This document shows positions 9,027 through 18,692 of a stretch of 64,000 bases of DNA, in pieces. The stretch is from a bacterium (GTDB taxonomy: Bacteria; Bacillota; Bacilli; Lactobacillales; Streptococcaceae). The notes beneath the pieces were generated by a model. It was not told the DNA's origin and ran no database searches. It saw nothing but the letters and a program-made list of their open reading frames with translations. A program made the translations under genes and the position numbers. How positions within the stretch are numbered: the stretch's first letter is position 1; each line of letters begins with the position of its first letter. The stretch is taken from assembly GCA_905221105.1 (NCBI GenBank), contig CAJNBW010000001.1:248001-312000 (forward strand). The letters are read 5' to 3'.

Positions 9027-9051
9027 GAAAAAAAGACCCGTCGGGGTCTTT
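9027..9051 (-). terminator. First terminator after rpsR
   Basis: Stem AAGACCC / GGGTCTT with tetraloop CGAC, followed by T7. It starts only 4 nt after the rpsR stop codon. Confidence 0.85.
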
Positions 9052-9054
9052 TCT

Positions 9055-9294
9055 TTAATCTTCGTTTACGAAAGGCATCAAAGCCATTACGCGAGCGCGT
9101 TTGATAGCTGTTGTTACTTTACGTTGGTTTTTAGCTGAAGTTCCTGTTACACGACGAGGAAGGATTTTCCCACGTTCTGAAACGAAACGGCTAAGAAGCT
9201 CAGTATCTTTGTAATCAACATATTCAATTTTGTTTGCTGCGATGTAATCAACTTTTTTACGGCGTTTGAATCCGCCACGACGTTGTTGAGCCAT
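9055..9294 (-). CDS. rpsR: 30S ribosomal protein S18
   Basis: A 79-residue basic protein, full length, with the S18 pattern [17 protein letters not shown] and [16 protein letters not shown] followed by the [10 protein letters not shown] tail. It binds the central domain of 16S rRNA as a heterodimer with S6. It is last in the rpsF-ssb-rpsR operon, a widely conserved order, and has a good AAAGGAG site before its ATG. It is followed closely by three terminators. Confidence 0.98.
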   Translation of the reverse strand: MAQQRRGGFKRRKKVDYIAANKIEYVDYKDTELLSRFVSERGKILPRRVTGTSAKNQRKVTTAIKRARVMALMPFVNED

Positions 9295-9325
9295 GTTTTT
9301 TCTCCTTTATAATTTTAGTTGTCCA

Positions 9326-9796
9326 TTAGAATGGTAAATCATCATCTGAAATATCCAACGGATTTGTTGCTCCAAATGGATTTTCATCACGTGAAAAGTC
9401 TGGTACTGAATTTGTAGGTGCTGAATAGTTTGCAGTTGGTGCAGAGTAAGCTCCACCTGTGTGACCCTCACGCACACTACGGCTTTCCAACATTTGGAAA
9501 TTCTCAGCCACGACCTCTGTCACGTAGACACGTTGTCCTTGCTGGTTATCGTAACTACGAGTCTGGATACGACCTGTCACCCCGATAAGTGAGCCTTTTT
9601 TAGCCCAGTTAGCAAGGTTTTCAGCCTGTTGGCGCCACATAACGACATTGATAAAATCAGCCTCACGTTCGCCATTTTGACTCTTAAATGTACGGTTTAC
9701 TGCAAGAGTAAAAGTCGCAACTGCTACATTTGATGGGGTATAACGCAACTCAGCGTCACGTGTCATACGCCCTACAAGTACAACATTGTTAATCAT
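9326..9796 (-). CDS. ssb: Single-stranded DNA-binding protein
   Basis: A 156-residue SSB. Residues 1-105 form the OB fold ([41 protein letters not shown]), then a flexible Gly/Ser/Asn linker, and the acidic tail ending DISDDDLPF that recruits partner proteins. It coats single-stranded DNA in replication, repair and recombination. The length equals that of the essential streptococcal SsbA rather than the shorter competence SsbB. It lies between rpsF and rpsR in their operon. Confidence 0.97.
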   Translation of the reverse strand: MINNVVLVGRMTRDAELRYTPSNVAVATFTLAVNRTFKSQNGEREADFINVVMWRQQAENLANWAKKGSLIGVTGRIQTRSYDNQQGQRVYVTEVVAENFQMLESRSVREGHTGGAYSAPTANYSAPTNSVPDFSRDENPFGATNPLDISDDDLPF

Positions 9797-9807
9797 AGTT
9801 TACCTTC

Positions 9808-10098
9808 TTACGCGTCAGTTTTGACGATCATGTGACGAAGAATGTCAGCGTTGATTTTTGAAAGACGGTCAAACTCTTTAAGAGCTGCATCGTCGTTTGC
9901 TTCAACGTTAACGATGTGGTAAAGTCCTTCACGGAAATCTTTGATTTCGTATGCAAGACGACGTTTTTCCCAAGATTTTGATTCAACAACAGTTGCACCG
10001 TTGTCAGTCAAAATAGAGTCAAAACGTGCTACCAAAGCGTTTTTAGCTTCTTCTTCAATGTTTGGACGAATGATATAAAGAATTTCGTATTTAGCCAT
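9808..10098 (-). CDS. rpsF: 30S ribosomal protein S6
   Basis: A 96-residue protein, first gene of the operon, with the S6 signature [16 protein letters not shown] and the [20 protein letters not shown] block. It pairs with S18 on the ribosome. An AAGGAGG site lies 10 nt before the ATG, and a consensus promoter lies about 75 bp upstream. The leader folds into two hairpins that could take part in S6:S18 feedback. Confidence 0.98.
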   Translation of the reverse strand: MAKYEILYIIRPNIEEEAKNALVARFDSILTDNGATVVESKSWEKRRLAYEIKDFREGLYHIVNVEANDDAALKEFDRLSKINADILRHMIVKTDA

Positions 10099-10104
10099 TG
10101 ATAT

Positions 10105-10168
10105 GTTCCTCCTTTTGGTCTAATGACCCCAAGACTTTGCAAGGGGTAAGTGAGGTTCGCTCACAATA
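10105..10168 (-). promoter_or_regulatory. rpsF leader with two hairpins
   Basis: The minus-strand leader can form GTGAG / CTCAC (loop CGAAC) and ACCCC / GGGGT. S6:S18 complexes bind a hairpin in this position in many bacteria, but I cannot see the conserved CCG bulge clearly, so the role is only suggested. Confidence 0.35.
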
Positions 10169-10172
10169 AACT

Positions 10173-10201
10173 ATTATACTAGAAAAAAATTTTTTACGCA
10201 A
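10173..10201 (-). promoter_or_regulatory. Predicted rpsF operon promoter
   Basis: TTGCGT, 17-bp AT-rich spacer, TATAAT on the minus strand. Confidence 0.8.
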
Positions 10202-10213
10202 GTAAAAACACCG

Positions 10214-10244
10214 AAATAAAAAAAGAAGATGACGAATCATCTTC
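10214..10244 (-). terminator. Terminator of the 2141-residue surface protein gene
   Basis: Perfect 8-bp stem GAAGATGA / TCATCTTC with loop TTCG (minus strand), followed by a T7 run. Confidence 0.85.
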
Positions 10245-10261
10245 TCAAAAACTATGAGTTT

Positions 10262-13200
10262 TTAGTCTTCTTTTTTCTTGCGAGCAAGAAGTCCAAATCC
10301 ACTTAGGGCTCCAAGAAGTCCAAGCGCTGCGAGGCTAGCGTTAGCTTCTGTACCTGTGTTAGGCAATTCTTTTTGACCATCAACAAATTTAGGTGTTTCT
10401 GGTTTAGCAGCTGTGTCAGTTGCTACTGATGCATCTGCTTGAGCCGGTGCTGCAGGTTGAGTTTGATTTGGTGTTGCTGGTTGTCCTGGTTCTGCAGGAG
10501 TTGCAGGTTGCTCAGGAGTAGTTGGTCCAGCAGGTTGTGGTGTTGGTCGGTAGTTGCTACCACCATTTCCACCACCGTTATATCCATCTCCATTGTATGG
10601 ATTAGTTTCTGGAATGCGTTTAGGAATTACCGTTACTGGGACTTCTACCACTACGATTTCTCCTGTTGGTAGTTTCACCCTCACTTTAGCACTTGGTCTC
10701 ACTCCTGGTGTTTCAGTTGTTGGGATTTCCACAACTTCGATAATTTCAGCATCTTTTGGTAATTTAACATGACCTTTCACATCTTCTTTAGTGATTGGCG
10801 TTCCTACTTCAACTACGATTGGTGTTACTGTAACACTTTCTTTTGGTGTTTGTGGCTCTTCTTTACGTTCTACCACATTTACAACCGCTGGAACTTCAAC
10901 TAATAGATTACCACCTTTATCCGTAACAACTACAATTACATTTTTCTTGCCTGGTGTTGTTGTATCAGGTTGTTCTTTGAATGTAAATGTTGCCCCTTCT
11001 GGGAAGTCTTTAGGATTGATATTATCTTTTGCTTCTGGAGCTTTATCTGGATTCACTGTAACTTCTTGCTCTTTACCTTGAACCACGATCACTTTCGCAG
11101 GTACTTCTACGATTGAATCTCCATCTTTATCTTTAACAACTACTGTTACATCTTTAATTCCTGGTGTTTTAGTGTCAACCTCTTCTTTGTACCCAACTTT
11201 TGATTCTGCTTCTTTAGGGAATACTGATGGATCTACTGATTTAGCTGGATTTGGTTGAGTATTTTCAGGATTTGCAGCTACATATTGAGTCTTAGGTCCT
11301 ACTACAGTAACTTTCGCTGGGATTTCTGCAATTGGTTCACCATTAAGTTTTGCTACAACAACAACCTCTTTATCTCCTGGTGTTGATGTATCCACTGGAG
11401 TTTTATACTCAAATTCTGTTCCGTCTGGGAAGTCAGTTGGGACAATATTTTCTGCAGGAATTACTTTCTTAGGATCTGTATCTACTGGTACATATTGTCT
11501 ATAAGCATCAACCACACGTACTGTTGTTGGTACTTTAACTAATTCATTACCATCTTTGTCCCTAACGATTACATTTACTGGATAATCTCCTGCTTCTGAA
11601 ATGTTAACTGGATCTTTTCCATCAACTTTTTCGTATTCGAATTTAGCGCCTTCTGGATAATCTTCAGTATTAACACTGTTTTCAGGTAATGGTTGACCTT
11701 GATCAACAGGGATAATTTGTGGGTATCCTTGTACCACTTTAACTTTCGCAGGTACTTCTACGATTGTTTCTTCTACTTCCTTGCCAGGTTCTTCTTCAAC
11801 TTTAGTTTTAACAAGAACTGTAACATCTTTTTCACCTGGTGTTGTTGTATCTACTTTCTCTTTGTATTCGAAAGTAGCCTTATCAGGGAAGCTATATTTC
11901 TCTTTATCTACAAGGCTATCTGCTGGTTTTGGTTGATTATTCTCAGGATTTGCTACTACATATTGAGTCTTAGGCCCTACTACAGTAACTTTTGCTGGAA
12001 TTTCTGCAATTGTTTCACCATTTTTCAGTTTTGCTACAACAACAACATCTTTATCTCCTGTTGTTTTTGTATTTACTGGATTAGTATCTTTATCTTTGTA
12101 CTCAAATGTTGTTCCTTCTGGGAAGTCTTCTGGATCAATATTTTCTTTAGCCAAGATTGTTTCAGGTTTAGTATCAACAGGTACATACTGTCTATAAGCT
12201 CCAACTACACGCACAGTTGTTGGTACTTTTACTAATTCTTTACCATCTTTGCCTTTAACGATTACATTTACTGGGTAATCCCCTGGTTCAGAAATGTTAA
12301 CTGGATCTTTTCCATCAACTTTTTCGTATTCGAATATAGCACCTTCTGGATAATCACCTTTGTTAATGCTGTTTTCTGCAAGTGGTTGTCCTTGATCTAC
12401 AGGGATAATTTGTGGGTTACCTTTAACTACTTTAGCAGTAACCTCTACAGTTTCTTTACGAGTATTATCACCTGTACCATAAGTTACTTCTACAGGAACT
12501 TTAACCTCTTGACCAGCTTTACCTGTTGTATCAGGAAGTTTAGTTTTATCTACATTTTTTTCAGTTCCATCTGTTGTAACAGCAGCTTTTACTTTATCAA
12601 CTTCTGGTTTATTTCCGTCTACTACATAGATAGTACCTGGTGTTGAAACTTTTGGAGTTAACTTAACTACGAAGTTTTGGCTGATTTCTGTATCAGTATC
12701 TGCAGTTGTATCAAACTTAGGATCTTTATCAAATGGATTTTCTTTCACTTCATAACCCATTGATCTCAACACATCAATTCGTGCTTGGATTTGATTTTCT
12801 GGAATTGTTTCTCCAGCTTTACCTTTAAGATCAGTAATATTGTATTTATTATCTAATGGTGTTTCAGTTCCATCTTTATCTACAGAAACAAATTTAACTG
12901 TAGCTTTTTGTTCACCAGCAACATAAGTAATAGGTGTTTCACCAAAATTATCAGTTGGTTTGAAGTCTTCTGGAACTTTGTATCCTTTAGATGGATCTTT
13001 TGGATCAACTGGTGTTAATTCTTTTCCATTGTAGCTTGGAACAAATCCTTCTACGTGCGGAATTGTAATTTTACCAAAGTCCCCAATCTTAGTTGAATCG
13101 TTTGGATCATTTGGATAATGAATCTTCTCTTCTGCATCTTTTGGTTTTTTACCTTCTGGATAAGTTACTTTGAATGAACCAATTTCTTTATAAAGAACTT

Positions 13201-16200
13201 TCACTACTTCATTTTTAACTTCACCTGTTGCAGATGGTACTGGAGCTTCTTTTTCTTCGATAGTTTTATCAGCAGGATCTACTTGTAAGTAGTTTTCAAT
13301 TACTGGAGAAGTAACTTCATTGAATTGACCTTTTCCATCTTCTACTGAAGCATCCGATATTTCAGCTCCTTCATAAACAGTCCAATCAGAGTATGTTACT
13401 TCACCTGTTTCTGGGTTTACAGTTGCTGTACGTTTGTAAGTTACTTTTTGAACTCTATCTGGAGCAGTTTCTGGGTCGATAGGTTGAGCGTTTTGATTAT
13501 CTTTATCATTAACATTAATAAATTTAACCGTACGTGTCACCTCTTTAACTAAGTCATTACGTGATACTCCTGCTGGATATTTTCCATAGTTTTCATCTCC
13601 TGGTTTAACTGGTGTATCAGCATCTTTTGGAGATACTGGAGATGTTGTACTTGGATTTGTTGGGTCAGTAGTTACTGTTGGATCTACTGTAATTAAATCT
13701 AATACATGAACTGTTGTAGTATCAAGATTAGATTTTTTACCTTCGCTATCTGTAGCTTGAACTCTTACTGTATAATCTCCTGGTTTAGTTGAATCTAACC
13801 CACCGTCATTACTTACAACAATCGTTGGTTTAGTTGAATCAACTCCATCACGATCATCTTCTAAGTCAGTTGCTGTTGCCTCTGATTTTTTAAGTACTTC
13901 ATCAGCTGTTAACTTTTTATCTGCTGGAGTTTTATAAACATAGATATCTTTTTTCTTAGTTTCTACAGTCGGAGCATTATTGATAACATCTCCATAAGCT
14001 GGATTTGATTCATTTCCTGCCTTGTCTAATACTGTAACTTTAATACGTTTATCTGGGTTAGTTGTCTCATTTGCTTCTGTTAAATCAGTACCCGCAGGAA
14101 CTGGTACAACTAATTTACCATCACGTACTTCTACTTTTGTTTCACCATTATACCAACCGTCTTCTTTTTTCGTTAATGTAATCGGTGTTTTACTATTTGG
14201 TAAAGTAACTTTCATTGAAGTTAAGCCACCAATAGCTTTTTTAATATTCTCTACTTCCGTATTAACATTACGAGTGGTTCCATTATTTTTATCGTTAGCT
14301 GCAATATCTTGTTTTTCTCTAGCTTCATCTGTTAAGTTAGGATCTTTTTCTGCAGGTACAGAAATTAATAATTCTGTTGGTTGTTTTTTATCAGTTTTTT
14401 CTCCAGTAACACTGTCTGTATGAACTGCTTCTACTGTTGGGGCTTGTGGCTTAACTGTATCAATATAAATCGTTTTATTGTAGTAGTAGTCTGGTTGATC
14501 AGTGTTTCTCACACCATTTACTACTGGATGATATTTACCATCAGCATTAGAAACATCACCTGTATTTAATACAGTATTATCTTCTGCATCTCTCAAACCA
14601 TTAGGTAAGTATGTTCTAACTTTAAATGTAGCAGTTCCTTTGTAATTATCAGCTGTCGTAAATGGTACTCTAAATGTACGCACTCCATCATTCTTACCAC
14701 CATTAGAACCTACACCGATATATGGAGCGTCTCCATTATTTGATTTAGAAGTTTGATATTTTAATCTTAATTTTCTAGTTGCTGGATCCCATTGGATATT
14801 TTTAGGAGCAACCGGTGTACTTCCAAACCAAACCCATCCTGTTGGATTGGTAATATTATTTGGAAGCTCTACCCCTTCAGGAACTTCGATTTCTGTTTCT
14901 GCAGATCCGTATAGACGAGTTCCACCAACACTGTTTACTGTAAATTCGAATTCACCTTTTTGTTTTGATTTATACAGGTTATCTTCTCCGAACTTGTCTT
15001 CCTTCTTGTTACTTTTAACATTGGTAGTCATTTCTACACCAGTACCAACTGCCAAGTTAACAGCACCAACGAAGTAACCATCTGTTACCTTACTATTTGT
15101 TCCTTTTAAATATGAATTGTTAATCGCTGTACCGTCGTTTAAAGCTTCAATTTCAACTTTAATTTTTGTGACATCTTTTGGAATTTCATAGATAGCACGG
15201 TATTCAGTCCAACCGTCACCATTTCCTCCACTACCAGTAGGTTCAGAAATATGTGATTCTTCAAATTTTTCACCAATCGTACGGTCATCTCTGATGCTAG
15301 CAATTACATTTCCTTTGTCGTCTTTAACAGTAATTTTTACTTTTTCACCTGTGCCGGCAGTTCCTGCATTACCATAAGCACCACCTGTGATAGTACTTAG
15401 CATCACTCTAGAATTTCCATTTACTGCGTACTCTTTCGAAATTTTTGTACCTTGTTTTCCTAATTCTAGATAATATCCTTTTGGTAAATTATGAGTTCCT
15501 ACCATACCTGAGTAGTTGACACCATTTGCATAGTTTTGATTAGCAGCATTTACACCAAGTGGGTTTCCTGGAGCTGGTGTCTCATTGTCTCTTTGAGTAA
15601 CTTTTCCATCTAAATCATATACTTTCGATGGTTTAGGATCAAAACCTGCTGGACGATTAGCAGAAACATTAGTTGGTGCTTCAGGTTTAACTGCAGTTAC
15701 TTTTTCTCCACTTTCAATTTTCCAACCATTCAAGGCATTATTATTGTTAGCTTCTGCTGCAGTAATTTCTTTTTCCTTCCAGTTATAAGTTAAACTACCT
15801 AAAATTTCAGTAGTTCCACCTTGAGAAGCAGTAGATCTTGACCATTGTTTTTTAACTTCTTTACTCTTATCAGTAGCATTAGCAAAATCAATATCTCCAA
15901 ATTGATTTTTTGCACTTTCAAACACACCATCAGCTGGGTTGTTTCCTGAACCTAATTTATTGTTGTTTGTTGGTCCTTCAGTAGCAGGAATAATTGGATT
16001 AGCTGTTGCAGCTCCATCTCTAAACCCACTCTCACCTTGTCCAGGAATGACTTTTCCATTACGTGAGTCTTGATTTTGTTTTTCTTCCTTCTTTTCTGCT
16101 TTTGGCATACTTTCAATAACGAAAGCTTTACCGTTTACTGCTGATGTAGCTTTATCTACTTCTGCTTGTGTTGCAGCCTCATTTGCAGCTACAGCTTTTG

Positions 16201-16687
16201 CATTTGCTAATTCTGCTTTTGCAGACTCAATTGCTGAAGCTGTTTTTTCAGTTGATACAGCTTTTTCTAAAGCTGCTTCTAAACGAGCAATTGCTGCTTC
16301 CAATTTGCTTGTATCAGCTTTTGTAACTGGTGCTGGAGCTTCTTCAACTTTTGGTGCTTCAGTCGGTGCTGTTGGTTGCGTTGCTGCAGACGCTGGTGTT
16401 TCTGCAACTGGGGCTGCTGGTTGCTCAGCTGTTGGTGCCACCACAGTTGATGTAGAAGTGTCAGTTGAACCTACAGGCTTGCTTGAATCTGCTTGATTTC
16501 CAGCGTTAGGGTTTACTTGTTCGTTTGTTGCTGGAGTTATTGAAGGTGTAACATCTGCGTGAACAGTTGCTGCCCCACCAAACATCATATAGGCTGCTAC
16601 AGCTACTGACGCTGCTCCAAAACTATACTTACGGATTGAAAAGCGCTGGACTTTTTGTCCGTGGTACTTGTCCATTCTTGAATACAT
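10262..16687 (-). CDS. Giant YSIRK/LPXTG cell-wall protein with Rib-like repeats
   Basis: A 2141-residue wall-anchored protein. Residues 1-44 are a YSIRK-type signal (FSIRKYSFGAASVAVAA; likely cleavage after VHA). Residues 45-200 are Pro/Ala-rich then helical. A large non-repetitive region follows (about 200-740), then Ig-like segments and MucBP-like stretches (FKVTYPEGKKPKDAEEKIHY, about 1190-1300). From about 1424, Rib/alpha-like modules appear as a three-module block present twice (QIIPVDQGQP, RQYVPVDT, KTQYVxANPEN), then further units. A Gly/Pro/Gln-rich wall-spanning stretch ends in LPNTG (2108-2112), a hydrophobic segment and RKKKED. It is probably an adhesin; the ligand is unknown. It sits alone between rpsF and asnS with its own terminator. 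The ATG has AAGGAG 5 nt upstream. Confidence 0.92.
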   Translation of the reverse strand: MYSRMDKYHGQKVQRFSIRKYSFGAASVAVAAYMMFGGAATVHADVTPSITPATNEQVNPNAGNQADSSKPVGSTDTSTSTVVAPTAEQPAAPVAETPASAATQPTAPTEAPKVEEAPAPVTKADTSKLEAAIARLEAALEKAVSTEKTASAIESAKAELANAKAVAANEAATQAEVDKATSAVNGKAFVIESMPKAEKKEEKQNQDSRNGKVIPGQGESGFRDGAATANPIIPATEGPTNNNKLGSGNNPADGVFESAKNQFGDIDFANATDKSKEVKKQWSRSTASQGGTTEILGSLTYNWKEKEITAAEANNNNALNGWKIESGEKVTAVKPEAPTNVSANRPAGFDPKPSKVYDLDGKVTQRDNETPAPGNPLGVNAANQNYANGVNYSGMVGTHNLPKGYYLELGKQGTKISKEYAVNGNSRVMLSTITGGAYGNAGTAGTGEKVKITVKDDKGNVIASIRDDRTIGEKFEESHISEPTGSGGNGDGWTEYRAIYEIPKDVTKIKVEIEALNDGTAINNSYLKGTNSKVTDGYFVGAVNLAVGTGVEMTTNVKSNKKEDKFGEDNLYKSKQKGEFEFTVNSVGGTRLYGSAETEIEVPEGVELPNNITNPTGWVWFGSTPVAPKNIQWDPATRKLRLKYQTSKSNNGDAPYIGVGSNGGKNDGVRTFRVPFTTADNYKGTATFKVRTYLPNGLRDAEDNTVLNTGDVSNADGKYHPVVNGVRNTDQPDYYYNKTIYIDTVKPQAPTVEAVHTDSVTGEKTDKKQPTELLISVPAEKDPNLTDEAREKQDIAANDKNNGTTRNVNTEVENIKKAIGGLTSMKVTLPNSKTPITLTKKEDGWYNGETKVEVRDGKLVVPVPAGTDLTEANETTNPDKRIKVTVLDKAGNESNPAYGDVINNAPTVETKKKDIYVYKTPADKKLTADEVLKKSEATATDLEDDRDGVDSTKPTIVVSNDGGLDSTKPGDYTVRVQATDSEGKKSNLDTTTVHVLDLITVDPTVTTDPTNPSTTSPVSPKDADTPVKPGDENYGKYPAGVSRNDLVKEVTRTVKFINVNDKDNQNAQPIDPETAPDRVQKVTYKRTATVNPETGEVTYSDWTVYEGAEISDASVEDGKGQFNEVTSPVIENYLQVDPADKTIEEKEAPVPSATGEVKNEVVKVLYKEIGSFKVTYPEGKKPKDAEEKIHYPNDPNDSTKIGDFGKITIPHVEGFVPSYNGKELTPVDPKDPSKGYKVPEDFKPTDNFGETPITYVAGEQKATVKFVSVDKDGTETPLDNKYNITDLKGKAGETIPENQIQARIDVLRSMGYEVKENPFDKDPKFDTTADTDTEISQNFVVKLTPKVSTPGTIYVVDGNKPEVDKVKAAVTTDGTEKNVDKTKLPDTTGKAGQEVKVPVEVTYGTGDNTRKETVEVTAKVVKGNPQIIPVDQGQPLAENSINKGDYPEGAIFEYEKVDGKDPVNISEPGDYPVNVIVKGKDGKELVKVPTTVRVVGAYRQYVPVDTKPETILAKENIDPEDFPEGTTFEYKDKDTNPVNTKTTGDKDVVVVAKLKNGETIAEIPAKVTVVGPKTQYVVANPENNQPKPADSLVDKEKYSFPDKATFEYKEKVDTTTPGEKDVTVLVKTKVEEEPGKEVEETIVEVPAKVKVVQGYPQIIPVDQGQPLPENSVNTEDYPEGAKFEYEKVDGKDPVNISEAGDYPVNVIVRDKDGNELVKVPTTVRVVDAYRQYVPVDTDPKKVIPAENIVPTDFPDGTEFEYKTPVDTSTPGDKEVVVVAKLNGEPIAEIPAKVTVVGPKTQYVAANPENTQPNPAKSVDPSVFPKEAESKVGYKEEVDTKTPGIKDVTVVVKDKDGDSIVEVPAKVIVVQGKEQEVTVNPDKAPEAKDNINPKDFPEGATFTFKEQPDTTTPGKKNVIVVVTDKGGNLLVEVPAVVNVVERKEEPQTPKESVTVTPIVVEVGTPITKEDVKGHVKLPKDAEIIEVVEIPTTETPGVRPSAKVRVKLPTGEIVVVEVPVTVIPKRIPETNPYNGDGYNGGGNGGSNYRPTPQPAGPTTPEQPATPAEPGQPATPNQTQPAAPAQADASVATDTAAKPETPKFVDGQKELPNTGTEANASLAALGLLGALSGFGLLARKKKED
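11085..12418 (-). repeat. Tandem duplication of a three-module Rib block (period about 690 bp)
   Basis: Within the surface protein gene, the block starting PQIIPVDQGQPL at about 12418 recurs at about 11728. Each copy carries the same A-B-C order of about 70-80-residue modules, and stretches such as VDGKDPVNISE and EIPAKVTVVGPKTQYV are nearly identical. This is coding sequence, not a mobile repeat. Confidence 0.8.
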
Positions 16688-16916
16688 ATTATCTCCTTTT
16701 TTTAAATATAAAATTACTGGACCACACCCTAGTATTTTGAAGCTTTCAATTTCTAAATCTGATTCACAGAGTTAAATATCCATACTCTAAACATGGGTAA
16801 ATAATCCACTACTTACATTATAACATTATTTTAATTAGAAAATCCACTATTTATATGTAAAATAAGCGTTTTTTAATATATATATATATATTAAACATAT
16901 TTTCTGCAAACTTCAC
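16688..16916. other. AT-rich region upstream of the surface protein gene
   Basis: About 230 bp with no open frame, containing a TA run (around 16879-16892) and the ribosome binding site of the surface protein gene. A promoter is expected here but several weak -10 matches exist and I cannot choose one. Confidence 0.5.
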
Positions 16917-16947
16917 CTAAAAAAGCAAAAGACCATAGCGATCTTTT
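16917..16947 (-). terminator. Terminator after asnS
   Basis: Minus-strand stem AAAAGATC / GGTCTTTT with a 5-nt loop, followed by GCTTTTTT. It separates asnS from the surface protein gene. Confidence 0.75.
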
Positions 16948-16964
16948 ACTTTCATCTTATCTTT

Positions 16965-18308
16965 TTACGGTTTGATACGGTGCAACATACGTGGGAATGG
17001 AATGGCTTCACGAATGTGTTTTGTTCCTGCTGCAAAAGTTACCATACGCTCGATACCGATACCGAATCCTCCGTGTGGTACAGTACCGTATTTACGAAGG
17101 TCAAGGTAGAATTCATACTCAGTACGATCCATGCCAAGTTCATCCATTTTTGCAACAAGAGCATCGTAGTCTTCCTCACGCATAGATCCACCGATGATTT
17201 CTCCATAGCCTTCTGGAGCAAGCAAGTCTGCACAAAGCACGCGCTCTGGATTTCCAGGAACTGGTTTCATGTAGAAGGCCTTGATGGCTGCTGGGTAGTT
17301 CATGACAAATGTTGGCACACCAAAGTGGTTTGAAATCCATGTTTCATGAGGTGAACCAAAGTCATCGCCATGCTCAAGATGCTCGTAGTCAGCATCTTCA
17401 TCATTTTCATGCTCCTGCAAGAGGTCAATGGCTTGATCGTAAGTGATGCGTTTGAATGGCTCTGCAATGTAGCGTTTCAAGAGTTCTGTATCACGTTCCA
17501 AGGTTTCTAAGGCTTGAGGCGCACGGTCAAGAACACCTTGTAGAAGAGCTTTCACATAAGCTTCTTGCAAGTCAAGTGACTCATCGTGTGTCAAGTATGA
17601 GTACTCTGCGTCCATCATCCAGAACTCAGTCAAGTGACGGCGTGTTTTTGATTTTTCAGCACGGAATACTGGACCAAAGTCAAAGACACGACCAAGTGCC
17701 ATAGCACCTGCTTCTAGATAAAGCTGACCTGATTGGCTCAAGTAAGCTGGCGTTCCGAAGTAGTCTGTTTCAAAGAGTTCTGTTGAATCTTCTGCTGCGT
17801 TTCCTGAAAGAATTGGGCTATCAAACTTCATAAAGCCATTCTTGTCAAAGAACTCATAAGTTGCATAGATGATTGCGTTACGGATTTGCATCACCGCTAC
17901 TTGCTTACGAGAGCGAAGCCACAAGTGACGGTTGTCCATCAAGAAGTCTGTTCCGTGTTCTTTTGGCGTGATTGGGTAATCTTGAGATTCACCGATCACT
18001 TCGATGTCTGTAATGTCCAATTCATAACCAAACTTAGAACGTTCGTCTTCTTTAACAATCCCTGTCACATAAACAGATGTTTCTTGGCTCAAGCGTTTGA
18101 TAACATCAAACTTCTCAAGTCCCACTTCTTCACCAAATTTTTCGACAAAGTTTGGTTTAAAGGCCACACCTTGGAAGAAGGCTGTTCCATCGCGCAATTG
18201 CAAGAAGGCGATTTTTCCTTTTCCTGATTTGTTGGCAACCCAAGCGCCAATCGTCACTTCCTGACCAACATAGTCTTTTACATCAATAATCGTTACACGT
18301 TTTGTCAT
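16965..18308 (-). CDS. asnS: Asparaginyl-tRNA synthetase
   Basis: A 447-residue class IIb aminoacyl-tRNA synthetase that charges tRNA-Asn. The N-terminal OB fold (residues 15-105, [23 protein letters not shown]) is the anticodon-binding domain. Catalytic motif 2 is [15 protein letters not shown], and motif 3 is GFGIGIERM near the C-terminus. It is last in a run with the DUF5590 protein, the aminotransferase and a VOC gene; the ypmB-aspB-asnS order is also found in Bacillus, an aspartate/asparagine metabolic link. An AAAAGGAAAA site precedes the ATG. Confidence 0.97.
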   Translation of the reverse strand: MTKRVTIIDVKDYVGQEVTIGAWVANKSGKGKIAFLQLRDGTAFFQGVAFKPNFVEKFGEEVGLEKFDVIKRLSQETSVYVTGIVKEDERSKFGYELDITDIEVIGESQDYPITPKEHGTDFLMDNRHLWLRSRKQVAVMQIRNAIIYATYEFFDKNGFMKFDSPILSGNAAEDSTELFETDYFGTPAYLSQSGQLYLEAGAMALGRVFDFGPVFRAEKSKTRRHLTEFWMMDAEYSYLTHDESLDLQEAYVKALLQGVLDRAPQALETLERDTELLKRYIAEPFKRITYDQAIDLLQEHENDEDADYEHLEHGDDFGSPHETWISNHFGVPTFVMNYPAAIKAFYMKPVPGNPERVLCADLLAPEGYGEIIGGSMREEDYDALVAKMDELGMDRTEYEFYLDLRKYGTVPHGGFGIGIERMVTFAAGTKHIREAIPFPRMLHRIKP

Positions 18309-18326
18309 TATTTTTCCTTTTCTTTT

Positions 18327-18692
18327 TTATTCTTTATGGCAAACCACTTCTATATTGTTCCCATCTGGGTCAATCATAAAAGCAGCATAGTAAATCGGAT
18401 GCTCACTGCGATAGCCAGGAGCCCCATTGTCTCGCCCACCTGCCTCTAAGCCAGCCTCATAACAAGCTTGAACCTCTTCCTTATTTTCTGCTAAGAAAGC
18501 AAAGTGAATAGGATCTTGTGTCCCCTGAGCCAGCCAAAAATCACCACCAGGATGAGGGCTATTTGGGGCAAGAAAACTGATTAGAGAACTGGTCTTAAAA
18601 GCCAATTTATAGCCCAAAGGAGCGAGAAATCTCTTATAAAATCCTTCTGAAATTTGTAAATCTTTTACCTTAATTTCAAAATGATCAATCAT
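18327..18692 (-). CDS. VOC/glyoxalase-fold protein
   Basis: A 121-residue vicinal-oxygen-chelate protein: IDHFEIKVKDLQISEGFYKRFLAPLGYKL forms the first beta-alpha-beta unit, and YYAAFMIDPDGNNIEVVCHKE the second, with a His near the start and a Glu near the end as possible metal ligands. The reaction is unknown; relatives include glyoxalases, dioxygenases and antibiotic-resistance proteins. The ATG at 18690-18692 overlaps the aminotransferase gene; a GTG two codons earlier (18698) is an alternative start. Neither has a strong ribosome binding site, consistent with translational coupling. Confidence 0.8.
   Translation of the reverse strand: MIDHFEIKVKDLQISEGFYKRFLAPLGYKLAFKTSSLISFLAPNSPHPGGDFWLAQGTQDPIHFAFLAENKEEVQACYEAGLEAGGRDNGAPGYRSEHPIYYAAFMIDPDGNNIEVVCHKE

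Noticed and set aside
11693..12235. 180-codon plus-strand frame inside the Rib-repeat gene
   Set aside because: Composition rich in Phe, Tyr, Ile, Asn and Cys, produced by reading repeat DNA backwards; no start signal.
16875..16895. TA run as a replication or recombination site
   Set aside because: A simple AT dinucleotide stretch without flanking motifs; it may only be part of the promoter region.
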